From positions 1 through 6,450 of the forward strand of contig RGGS01000078.1 in assembly GCA_010024525.1 (NCBI GenBank): 6,450 nt of DNA. The letters are read 5' to 3'. Shown here in pieces: positions 1-5,772 of this stretch. The position numbers were made by a program, and so were the translations under genes. The stretch is from Verrucomicrobiota bacterium. GTDB lineage: Bacteria > Verrucomicrobiota > Verrucomicrobiia > Methylacidiphilales > Verrucolacustridaceae. Under the pieces are notes generated by a model. That model did not search any database. It saw only the letters and a list, made by a program, of their open reading frames with translations, and had not been told where the DNA came from. Every line of letters begins with the position of its first letter. Positions within the stretch are counted from its first letter, which is position 1.

Positions 1-251
1 TTACCGAGGTGAAGGGGTTTGGCCGCCAAAAGGGCCACACGGAAATCTATCGCGGCTCGGAATATACGGTGGACTTTCTCCCCAAGGTGAAATTGGAGAT
101 CATTCTGCCGGAGGCCTCGGTTTCCAAGGCCACGGGAGCGATCCTTAAGGCCGCCAAGACCGGCAAGATCGGCGACGGTAAGATCTTTGTCCTGCCGGTG
201 GATGAGGCCATCCGCATCCGGACGGAGGACAAGGGCGAGAAGGCGATTTAA
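1..251 (+). CDS. glnB: P-II nitrogen regulatory protein, 5' end cut by window
   Basis: This is the C-terminal part of a P-II signal transduction protein. The reading frame is open from the window edge, so the first roughly 32 codons lie outside and the internal GTG at 9 is not the real start. P-II trimers bind ATP/ADP and 2-oxoglutarate and relay nitrogen and carbon status to glutamine synthetase control, ammonium channels and transcription factors. The window shows the T-loop with GFGRQKGHTEIYRGSEY, whose second Tyr (codon 63-65) matches the uridylylated Tyr51 of E. coli GlnB, the B-loop TGKIGDGKIF, and the C-terminal RIRTEDKGEKAI. It is the first of two tandem copies: 75 of the 82 visible residues equal those of the gene at 358, and all seven differences fall in one short block (PEASVSKATGAILKA here). 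GlnB and GlnK cannot be told apart from sequence alone; no amtB is visible. Confidence 0.95.
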   Translation, partial: TEVKGFGRQKGHTEIYRGSEYTVDFLPKVKLEIILPEASVSKATGAILKAAKTGKIGDGKIFVLPVDEAIRIRTEDKGEKAI

Positions 252-269
252 AGGGTGATTTCCGGCGTG

Positions 270-331
270 ACGGGGACCGCAAGAGCGGGGTATCAATGAT
301 GCCCTCTTTCGCGGACCCCGTCCCGACGGGG
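270..331 (+). promoter_or_regulatory. Two mutually exclusive hairpins between the P-II genes
   Basis: A long imperfect hairpin can form between 270-285 and 306-321 (ACGGGG pairs with CCCCGT, CCGC with GCGG, with two mismatches and one G-T pair). It is capped by an inner stem GGTATC-AAT-GATGCC at 289-303. The same CCCCGT at 316-321 can instead pair with ACGGGG at 326-331 across the loop CCCG. The two structures share one strand and cannot coexist. No T-run follows either, so a standard intrinsic terminator is unlikely. The element ends 26 nt before the start of the second P-II gene, whose Shine-Dalgarno (AAAGGA, about 346-351) stays outside the stems. Possible roles are attenuation, an mRNA processing or stability site, or a REP-like repeat; no known riboswitch class is recognised. 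Confidence 0.5.
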
Positions 332-357
332 AACTGAACCAACCAAAGGAACCAAAC

Positions 358-702
358 ATGGCACTGAAAAAAATCGAAGCGATCATCAAGCCCTTCAAGC
401 TGGAGGAGGTGAAGGAAGCCCTCACCGAGGCCGGCATCGAGGGGATGACTGTTACCGAGGTGAAGGGGTTTGGCCGCCAAAAGGGCCACACGGAAATCTA
501 TCGCGGCTCGGAGTACACGGTGGACTTTCTCCCCAAGGTGAAACTCGAAATCATTCTGGGGGCGGCCCTCGTGGACAAGGCGGTCGCCGCCATCCTCAAG
601 GGCGCGAAAACCGGAAAGATCGGCGATGGGAAAATTTTTGTCCTGCCGGTGGATGAGGCCATCCGCATCAGGACGGAAGACAAGGGCGAAAAGGCCATCT
701 GA
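358..702 (+). CDS. glnB: P-II nitrogen regulatory protein, second tandem copy
   Basis: Complete 114-residue P-II protein, matching the usual 112-114 length of GlnB/GlnK. It starts MALKKIEAIIKPFKLEEVKEAL, a typical first beta strand and helix. The ATG is preceded by a good Shine-Dalgarno (AAAGGA, about 7 nt upstream). The T-loop spans about residues 37-55 with GFGRQKGHTE and Tyr53, equivalent to the uridylylated Tyr51 of E. coli GlnB; the B-loop TGKIGDGKIF is at 85-94 and the C-terminal RIRTED at 103-108. All nucleotide and 2-oxoglutarate contact motifs look intact, so it should be functional. It lies 106 nt after the first copy and 46 nt before the original glnA start codon, suggesting one transcript. 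Its nucleotides 452-512 are identical to window bases 1-61. GlnB is the more likely label because it precedes glnA, but GlnK cannot be excluded. Confidence 0.96.
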   Translation: MALKKIEAIIKPFKLEEVKEALTEAGIEGMTVTEVKGFGRQKGHTEIYRGSEYTVDFLPKVKLEIILGAALVDKAVAAILKGAKTGKIGDGKIFVLPVDEAIRIRTEDKGEKAI

Positions 703-703
703 G

Positions 704-717
704 TTGCCGTCCGGCAA
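704..717 (+). promoter_or_regulatory. Small inverted repeat just after the P-II stop codon
   Basis: TTGCCG and CGGCAA flank a TC centre immediately after the P-II stop codon, giving either a 5-bp hairpin with loop GTCC or a near-palindromic 14-bp DNA site. There is no T-run, so it is not a convincing terminator. It sits about 18 nt before the glnA ribosome binding site and could tune translation or mRNA decay between the two genes. The role is speculative. Confidence 0.3.
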
Positions 718-732
718 AGCAGAGGCCACCAA

Positions 733-754
733 GAAAGGAAAGACAACCATGGCC
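733..754 (+). other. Orphaned glnA ribosome binding site and start codon
   Basis: A strong Shine-Dalgarno (GAAAGGAAAG, 733-742) is followed by ATG GCC at 749. This is the expected spacing and the expected start of a glnA gene right after P-II. From this ATG, however, the frame reads MAGPCHRHGRSV, which is not glutamine synthetase and continues out of frame to a stop near 913. The glutamine synthetase frame is picked up at about 753 (codons for PDPATAMVDPF, two of them before the ATG at 771). About 68 codons of the normal N-terminus are therefore missing at this joint, and the loss is not a multiple of three. Confidence 0.75.
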
Positions 755-770
755 GGACCCTGCCACCGCC

Positions 771-1955
771 ATGGTCGATCCGTTCAACGCCGAGCCGACC
801 CTGAGTCTGGTTTGCACGGTCATCGATCCGATCACCATGCAGTCTTACGAGCGGGATCCTCGCAGCATCGCGCTCCGTGCGGAGAAATATCTCCAGAGCA
901 CCAAGATCGGTGACGCCGCCTACTTTGGACCGGAACCGGAATTCTTCATTTTTGATGATGTCCGGTACGATTCCTCGACCCGGGGCGCTTTCTACCAGGT
1001 GGATTCTGTGGAAGGCATCTTCAACAGCGGCCGCGAGGAGTTGCCCAATACGGGGTATAAGATCCGCCACAAGGAAGGATACTTCCCCGTTCCCCCCGCG
1101 GACACCCAGCAGGATATCCGCAATGAAATTACGCTTCTCCTCGAGGATCTCGGCGTGCATGTCGAGAGGCAGCACCACGAGGTGGCTACCGCAGGTCAGG
1201 CGGAGATCGATATCCGCTTCGACACCCTCGTTCGCACCGGGGACAACGTGAATCTCTACAAATACGTGGTTCGCAACGTGGCGCGTCGCCATGGAAAGAC
1301 CGCGACCTTCATGCCGAAGCCGCTCTTTGGAGATAACGGCTCCGGAATGCACACCCACCAGAGCATCTGGAAGGACGGGAAACCGCTCTTCGCCGGCAAG
1401 GGATACGCCAACCTCAGTGATATCGCCCTTTACTACATTGGGGGGATCATCAAGCACGCGCGGGCGTTGACTGCGATCACCAACCCGACGACGAACAGCT
1501 TCAAGCGGCTCGTCCCCGGATTTGAAGCGCCGGTCAACTTTGCCTACAGCGCGCGGAATCGCAGTGCGGCCATCCGCATTCCGACCTACTCCTCGAACCC
1601 CAAGGCGGTCCGCATCGAGTTCCGGACTCCGGATCCAGCGGCCAACCCTTATCTTGCCTGCGCGGCACAGATGATGGCGGGCTTGGACGGAATTCAGAAC
1701 AAGATTCACCCGGGCGATCCGCTCGACAAAAACCTGTACGAGCTTCCCCCCAAGGAACTCGCCAAGGTGCCGAGCGCCCCGGATTCCCTCCTCGGCGCCG
1801 CCCAGGCCCTGGAGAAAGACCACGACTTCCTGCTCAAGGGAGACGTGTTCACCAAGGACATGATCGAGACGATTCTGGAAATGCGCGTGAAGGATTACGA
1901 TGCTTTGCGGTTGCGTCCGCATCCGCATGAATTCTCCATGTACTACGATGTCTGA
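771..1955 (+). CDS. glnA: Glutamine synthetase type I, N-terminally truncated
   Basis: Encodes the catalytic portion of a type I glutamine synthetase, which makes glutamine from glutamate, ammonia and ATP in the cytoplasm as a dodecamer. The 394 residues compare with about 470 in the family. Visible landmarks are FGPEPEFF with metal-binding Glu55 and Glu57 (E. coli Glu129 and Glu131), HHEVATAGQ, the ATP/metal segment FMPKPLFGDNGSGMHTH, NPTTNSFKRLVPG, NRSAAIRIP, RIEFRTPDPAANPY, and NLYELPP whose Tyr323 matches the adenylylated Tyr397. The N-terminal beta-grasp domain, including the DGSSI loop that completes the neighbouring subunit's active site, is absent. In-frame similarity begins before the ATG at 771 (codons 753-770 read PDPATA), so 771 is only the first start codon available and has no ribosome binding site. 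The gene is probably inactive as written, through a real deletion or an assembly error. The adenylylation-site Tyr suggests GlnE-type control in the intact form. Confidence 0.93.
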   Translation: MVDPFNAEPTLSLVCTVIDPITMQSYERDPRSIALRAEKYLQSTKIGDAAYFGPEPEFFIFDDVRYDSSTRGAFYQVDSVEGIFNSGREELPNTGYKIRHKEGYFPVPPADTQQDIRNEITLLLEDLGVHVERQHHEVATAGQAEIDIRFDTLVRTGDNVNLYKYVVRNVARRHGKTATFMPKPLFGDNGSGMHTHQSIWKDGKPLFAGKGYANLSDIALYYIGGIIKHARALTAITNPTTNSFKRLVPGFEAPVNFAYSARNRSAAIRIPTYSSNPKAVRIEFRTPDPAANPYLACAAQMMAGLDGIQNKIHPGDPLDKNLYELPPKELAKVPSAPDSLLGAAQALEKDHDFLLKGDVFTKDMIETILEMRVKDYDALRLRPHPHEFSMYYDV

Positions 1956-1981
1956 TTCGGCCTAAAGCCGGTCAACGAGCT

Positions 1982-2018
1982 ACAACCCCGGTGGGAAACC
2001 ACCGGGGTTGTCTGTTTT
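1982..2018 (+). terminator. Intrinsic terminator after glnA
   Basis: A perfect 13-bp stem (ACAACCCCGGTGG with CCACCGGGGTTGT) is closed by a GAAA tetraloop and followed by CTGTTTTA. It starts 26 nt after the glnA stop codon. The T-run is short (four T after CTG), but the stem is very stable. It also lies about 28 nt beyond the stop codon of the convergent DUF1501 gene, so it may separate transcription from both sides, although the minus-strand side lacks a clear T-run. Confidence 0.88.
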
Positions 2019-2038
2019 ACAGGGAAACACCCCTTGGT

Positions 2039-3361
2039 TTATCCGTAGGCCTTCAACAGCGGGAAGGATCTTCCCAGAATGGGTTCGGATTTTACGCCGA
2101 GGTGTTTTTCCAGGACCGTGGCGTAAACCGAACGAAAATCTACATTGAACTGCACATCCCCGTCGTTGAGGTCTTTTTTCTCCAATGAGGGCATTTTGCC
2201 GTGCAACCCGGCCTGGACCGAACCGCCTGCCAGAAATAAAGGGGCGGCGGCACCGTGATCGGTGCCGCCACTGGCGTTTTCTTTCAGGCGGCGACCGAAT
2301 TCGCTGAAGGTCATCAGGCTGACCCGCCCCAGATTACCTTGGGCTTTCATGTCGGCCAAAAAAGCCGCCACCGCATCTCCCATTTCGCGCAGGAGACGCT
2401 CATGCGCCCCAGCCTGTTCGACATGGGTGTCGTAACCGCCTTGCGAGATGTAGTAAACGCGGGTGGGCATGCCGCCCGCAATCAACCGGGCCACGGAGGC
2501 AAAATTTTGCCCCAAACGGCTGCCCGGGTAGGGGACCAGGTTTTTGGCCCGAGCCGAGGCTTTGGCAATCTCCTGCTGACTTACCTTGGCATCCATCTCC
2601 GTTCTCTCCAAAAAGTCCAAGGAGGACATTTTCCCTTTATTGCTTGGACCACCGATGTCACCGATCGACCCGCCCGCAGGGCCCTCTCCTTCCTCCTCCC
2701 CCGTCATCATGGTGCCGTCAGCCTCCAAGGATGAGGTTGTCTCCCGTGACTTCTTTTTTCCACCACCCCCGGTTCCTTGATACAGAACCCCTTTGGGGAC
2801 GGCAGCCGCAAAGGCCTGCGGCGTTTGACCGGCCAAGGCAATGCCCACGGATGCATCACAACCCTGACAGGCGTTGTCAAAATATCGACCGATCCATCCC
2901 GTGGTGGAGGATTGATTTTCATCGGTGGCTGTGGCCCAGATTTCGGTGGAACGAAAATGGGAGCGGTTGGGATTGGGATAGCCGACCGCCTGAACCACCG
3001 CGAGATGACCATCCTGATAAGCCGCCGAGAGGCCGGAAAGGGCGGGGTGCAGGCCCGTTTTGGAATCCAGAAGCAGGGCGTCCTTGTCCCGGATGGCGAT
3101 CTTGGGACGGGCTTTGATATAATCGTCATTCCGAACGGGAATCACCGTGTTCAAACCGTCGTTTCCCCCCGCCAATTGCAGGACCACCAGAATATTTCCG
3201 TCTTTTCCCGTGACCCCCTGGATCAAGGCTCCATCCGCCTCGGCATGCAGTGACTGCATGGTCCGGCTGAGAAAGGTGGGTAGGGTCCAGCAAAGCGAAC
3301 CGCCTAAAAGTCCGGTACGAAGAAATTCGCGGCGGGTCTTGAGTTCGGGGGATGATTCCAT
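2039..3361 (-). CDS. DUF1501 family protein, Tat-exported
   Basis: A 440-residue DUF1501 protein, a family without a firmly known function that is related to the alkaline phosphatase/sulfatase fold. It begins with a twin-arginine signal, TRREFLRTGLLGG at residues 9-21, followed by a hydrophobic stretch, so it is likely exported folded. Family motifs are LQLAGGNDGLNTVIP (61-75), VGYPNPNRSHFRSTEIW (126-142), GWIGRYFD (155-162), GGYDTH (308-313), FSEFGRR (352-358), GGTDHG (365-370) and a C-terminal VDFRSVYATVL. The ATG at 3361 is chosen because it has a Shine-Dalgarno (AAAGGA) and places the RR motif at residue 10; an in-frame start at 3433 would lie inside the DUF1800 gene. The gene follows the DUF1800 stop codon by 10 nt, the usual order for this pair. 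Residues about 197-244 are a low-complexity Gly/Glu/Ser-rich insert without family motifs. Confidence 0.93.
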   Translation of the reverse strand: MESSPELKTRREFLRTGLLGGSLCWTLPTFLSRTMQSLHAEADGALIQGVTGKDGNILVVLQLAGGNDGLNTVIPVRNDDYIKARPKIAIRDKDALLLDSKTGLHPALSGLSAAYQDGHLAVVQAVGYPNPNRSHFRSTEIWATATDENQSSTTGWIGRYFDNACQGCDASVGIALAGQTPQAFAAAVPKGVLYQGTGGGGKKKSRETTSSLEADGTMMTGEEEGEGPAGGSIGDIGGPSNKGKMSSLDFLERTEMDAKVSQQEIAKASARAKNLVPYPGSRLGQNFASVARLIAGGMPTRVYYISQGGYDTHVEQAGAHERLLREMGDAVAAFLADMKAQGNLGRVSLMTFSEFGRRLKENASGGTDHGAAAPLFLAGGSVQAGLHGKMPSLEKKDLNDGDVQFNVDFRSVYATVLEKHLGVKSEPILGRSFPLLKAYG

Positions 3362-3371
3362 GGGATTCCTT

Positions 3372-4859
3372 TCAGGTGACTTGATAGAAGGGGCTTTGGG
3401 TGAGGCCCAGGACGAGCTTGCGGATGACCGCATCGGTGTAGGGCACGGAAGTGCCCGATGCGTCGAAAAGCTTTTTCCTGACCTCTTCGGGCATCGTTTG
3501 GCCGAAGAGAAAACGATCCGTCAAGGAGGACAGCAGCTTGTCGGGATCCCGACGGTCCCCCGGGTCCACCAGTTTTGCGACCGGTGCGGGGGAGAGGTCG
3601 AGAAGGGTGCGGGCTTTTTTGGCCGCCTGAAATTTGGCACCTTTGTCAGGCGCTTCCATCATGGTGGCCGCGGCGGGTGAAGCCGGATCCATGATGAGCG
3701 GGGCGGGGATTTCCCGGATACCGCTTTCAATGGCCAACCGGCCCAAATCCATGCCCGCCAACCGCTGCATTCCCCGGGTGCCGGAAACGATCCAGGAGGT
3801 GTACTCGTAGCGTTTGGCCAACGTGGCGGTATTGATCCAGGTGATTCCGCCGTCCCAACCTTTCACATTGGGTGGCTCCAAAAGTTTTTGGCCCAGTTCC
3901 GCGAGCATATTGGAAGCGAGGGCTGCGGCAGGGAGCGGACAATCCAATTGCCGGCACAAACCGACCAGCCATTCGGTGGGAGATTTGACCCGATCCTCGG
4001 CGTGCTGCGGGTCGTAAAAAGCGGGGTGCGTCCACATGGCCCGGAGGAAGGGGCGCAGCTCGCCGTCCAACCTCGCCCATTCGTCGGCCAAGTCCGTCTG
4101 GAGATTGCCCTCGGGAAACCAGCCGGCATAAAAACGCCAAAGTTTCCGGGTGATCCAGACGGGGGCGGCCTTCTGGGAAAGGGCAATCCGCACCACATCC
4201 TCCCCATCGAAGTTGCCTCTCTGTCCGAAGATCTTCTTCGTCTTGGTATCATGCCAGTCCTTGCGATCCATAAAGACCGGCAGGGTGTTTTCCTGATCCT
4301 CCGGCTCCCCGGGTTTGCGGGGCCAGTCCACCGTCCAGCCCGCAAAAGCCCTGGCGCTCTCCTGGATGTCCTGCTCGGTGTAATTGCCCACCCCCAGGGT
4401 AAAGAGCTCAAAAAGTTCCCGGGCAAAGTTTTCGTTCGGAGCACCCGCACGGTTTTTGGCGCCGTCCAGATATAGGAGCATGGCGGGATCTTTGGCCACG
4501 GCCAGGACCAGCTCGTGCCAGCGACCGTAGGCTTTTTCCCGAAAGAGCTGGTTCTGGCGGAACAACATGACGGGGTTCCGGACCTTCTCCGCGCTCGTGG
4601 CAAAATGGCCGTGCAGGAAGAGCACCAGCTTTTCCCGGGCCGCCAAGGAGGGTTGGGCCATCCGATCGAGCCACCAGCCTCGAATCTCGGTAAAGCGGCG
4701 GTCTTGTTCCGCTCGGACGGCGCGAAACAGTTCCCTTTTTTTTTCCTCACGCTCTTTCGTGGGCAAAAGAGCGAGCTTTTTTCTGAGAAAAAGCTGCTGT
4801 TCGGTCAGTCCGGGCTTGAGAACGTTGGCGGGGGGGGGGCGGCTTTCGTCCGATCCCAA
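3372..4859 (-). CDS. DUF1800 family protein, 5' end disrupted
   Basis: A DUF1800 protein of unknown function, commonly encoded directly upstream of a DUF1501 gene as here. In the frame opening at TTG 4859 it has 495 residues. Landmarks are a charged helix about 25-60, WWLDRM (62-67), EKLVLFLHGHFATS (76-89), RQNQLFRE (101-108), KDPAMLLYLDG (123-133), NENFARELFELFTLGVGNYT (142-161), RAFAGWTVD (170-178), then WITRKLWRFYAGWFPEG, PPNVKGWDGG and a C-terminal RKLVLGLTQSPFYQ. TTG 4859 is probably not the real start. A better N-terminus begins at ATG 4885 in another frame and meets this frame only across a run of ten C (4830-4839). The family's usual N-terminal part (a HLLNRAGFG-like segment and the following helices) is not visible in any frame. 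The gene is either a pseudogene or carries an assembly or homopolymer error. Confidence 0.85.
   Translation of the reverse strand: MGSDESRPPPANVLKPGLTEQQLFLRKKLALLPTKEREEKKRELFRAVRAEQDRRFTEIRGWWLDRMAQPSLAAREKLVLFLHGHFATSAEKVRNPVMLFRQNQLFREKAYGRWHELVLAVAKDPAMLLYLDGAKNRAGAPNENFARELFELFTLGVGNYTEQDIQESARAFAGWTVDWPRKPGEPEDQENTLPVFMDRKDWHDTKTKKIFGQRGNFDGEDVVRIALSQKAAPVWITRKLWRFYAGWFPEGNLQTDLADEWARLDGELRPFLRAMWTHPAFYDPQHAEDRVKSPTEWLVGLCRQLDCPLPAAALASNMLAELGQKLLEPPNVKGWDGGITWINTATLAKRYEYTSWIVSGTRGMQRLAGMDLGRLAIESGIREIPAPLIMDPASPAAATMMEAPDKGAKFQAAKKARTLLDLSPAPVAKLVDPGDRRDPDKLLSSLTDRFLFGQTMPEEVRKKLFDASGTSVPYTDAVIRKLVLGLTQSPFYQVT
4830..4839. repeat. Ten-G homopolymer
   Basis: Ten consecutive G on the plus strand (C in the coding sense of the DUF1800 gene), exactly at the frame break. 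Such a tract is prone to slippage in replication and to sequencing error. In principle it could act as a phase-variation switch: 11 or 8 C would join the two frames, while 10 C do not. Confidence 0.9.
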
Positions 4860-4885
4860 GCCGAGGAAGGCAGAGTGGATAGCAT
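4830..4885 (-). pseudogene. Out-of-frame N-terminus of the DUF1800 gene
   Basis: Reading from ATG 4885 gives MLSTLPSSAWDRTKAA, which matches the way many DUF1800 proteins begin (an ML-PLP-x-x-W type start followed by the first helix). The frame then enters ten C and, with the sequence as written, continues for only about ten codons before a stop. One extra C, or two fewer, would rejoin the main DUF1800 frame at PPPANVLKPG. Even after that repair roughly 35-45 residues typical of the family would still be missing, so the joint looks like a deletion as well as a frameshift. There is no clear Shine-Dalgarno before ATG 4885. The family comparison is from memory and not from an alignment. Confidence 0.6.
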
Positions 4886-5076
4886 ACCAAGGGATTAAAC
4901 TAGCATACGGGCAAAAGGATGCGGTCTTTTTTTAACAAAGATTGGCAGATGGGGGGGTGACCTCTTTACCCCCGGCCCAACGCAGGCCGGCTTCGCCATG
5001 GAGCTATTCACCATCTATCAGCAGATCAAAGGGTTAGTCGCTCGACTTGCCTTTCGTGGATTCCATTGTTGGATGC
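4886..5076. promoter_or_regulatory. Divergent intergenic region with two abutting hairpins
   Basis: This 191-nt gap separates the minus-strand DUF1800 operon from the plus-strand membrane-protein operon, so it should hold promoters for both. A stem GGGGGTGA/TTACCCCC (4953-4960 with 4966-4973, one G-T pair, loop CCTCT) abuts a perfect stem CCGGCC/GGCCGG (4972-4977 with 4985-4990). Neither is followed by a T-run on the plus strand. A -10-like TATGCT reads on the minus strand at 4907-4902, 16 nt before ATG 4885, but no matching -35 is seen at normal spacing. A run of seven T lies at 4927-4933. No small gene is supported here. Confidence 0.4.
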
Positions 5077-5760
5077 ATGAAATCTACCTCCAATCCCACT
5101 CCTCAGATCATCCGGGTCGTTGGTTATGGCCTGCTCGCTTTTGCGGGAATTGATCTTCTCTTCCAACTTCTGGCCAACCCCTTCGGTGGGGCGCTTCAGG
5201 CTTTCCGGTTTAGCTCGGGTCTGGTGGATCGGACCCCTGTCCCCTTGTTGGCACTGGGGGTTTTGCTGGCGGTCCCGCGCCCCATCTCCCTGCCGATCGA
5301 AAGAACCGTCATGCGGCTGCTTTCCTTTGTGCCCTACCTTTATGCGGCCGGCTTCTTGGCGGTGATCGCCGCGGCGCTGATCACGGGCAACCGGTTGATC
5401 GTTGTCGCAGAGCAACAAATAGCCGCCCAGAGCCAAGCCCAATTAAGACAACTCGAAACCACGGTGGACCGGGTCAAAACCCTCAATGCGTCGGAGCTTG
5501 CCAGCGTCGTGGCCAACTTTAACCAGCAGAATCGGACCACCCTGCAGGCGGGGGAGTTTCTCGGCAAACTCGCCCAACAGACGGAAGTCCAAAAAGCGCA
5601 GTTGAGAGAGGGGACAGCGCGCGCCTTGCAGGGGCAGCGGCGGGCCATGACCCTGGAGTTGCTCAAGGTGTTGCTTGGGGCGGTCGCTGGATCCGGGATC
5701 ATGTTCCTTCTCGGGGGAGCCGCGGCTTGGGCTCGTTCTCCCGGTGGCGGGCAGGGCTGA
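5077..5760 (+). CDS. Membrane protein with coiled coil, HpsJ-like
   Basis: A 227-residue inner-membrane protein with four likely membrane segments: about 11-33, 53-67, 81-104 and 193-217. Between the third and fourth lies a Gln/Ala-rich polar helix (about 108-190, with QQIAAQSQAQLRQLETTVDRV) that should form a coiled coil. This layout, and the SGLVDRTPVPLLALGVLL segment before the second membrane span, resemble the HpsJ family of cyanobacterial and related bacteria, some members of which accompany exosortase or polysaccharide loci. That is a family-level impression only, and no exosortase gene is visible here. ATG 5077 is preferred over the in-frame TTG at 5047 because it directly precedes a short polar N-terminus and the first span; neither has a strong ribosome binding site. 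The stop lies 12 nt before the OsmC gene, suggesting co-transcription. Confidence 0.8.
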   Translation: MKSTSNPTPQIIRVVGYGLLAFAGIDLLFQLLANPFGGALQAFRFSSGLVDRTPVPLLALGVLLAVPRPISLPIERTVMRLLSFVPYLYAAGFLAVIAAALITGNRLIVVAEQQIAAQSQAQLRQLETTVDRVKTLNASELASVVANFNQQNRTTLQAGEFLGKLAQQTEVQKAQLREGTARALQGQRRAMTLELLKVLLGAVAGSGIMFLLGGAAAWARSPGGGQG

Positions 5761-5772
5761 TAAGGCTTCCCC

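Noticed and set aside
145..750. 201-codon minus-strand frame across the P-II genes
   Set aside because: Antisense shadow of two clear P-II genes, with no domain-like features.
498..1928. Long open frame (476 codons) on the minus strand, antisense to P-II and glnA
   Set aside because: It lies opposite well-conserved glutamine synthetase coding sequence, its translation shows no recognisable motif, and long antisense frames are expected in GC-rich genes.
2246..2269. Perfect 10-bp inverted repeat with loop TGAT
   Set aside because: It falls on the codons for the conserved GGTDHGAA motif of DUF1501. The symmetry is explained by Gly/Ala/Thr codon choice in GC-rich DNA, so no regulatory role is claimed.
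3888..4475. 195-codon plus-strand frame inside the DUF1800 gene
   Set aside because: Antisense to conserved DUF1800 motifs; the composition is that of a reverse-frame translation.
3863..4750. 295-codon minus-strand frame overlapping DUF1800
   Set aside because: Same strand but shifted frame. The family motifs are in the other frame, and this one is rich in Arg, Pro, Ser and Trp as expected of an off-frame reading.
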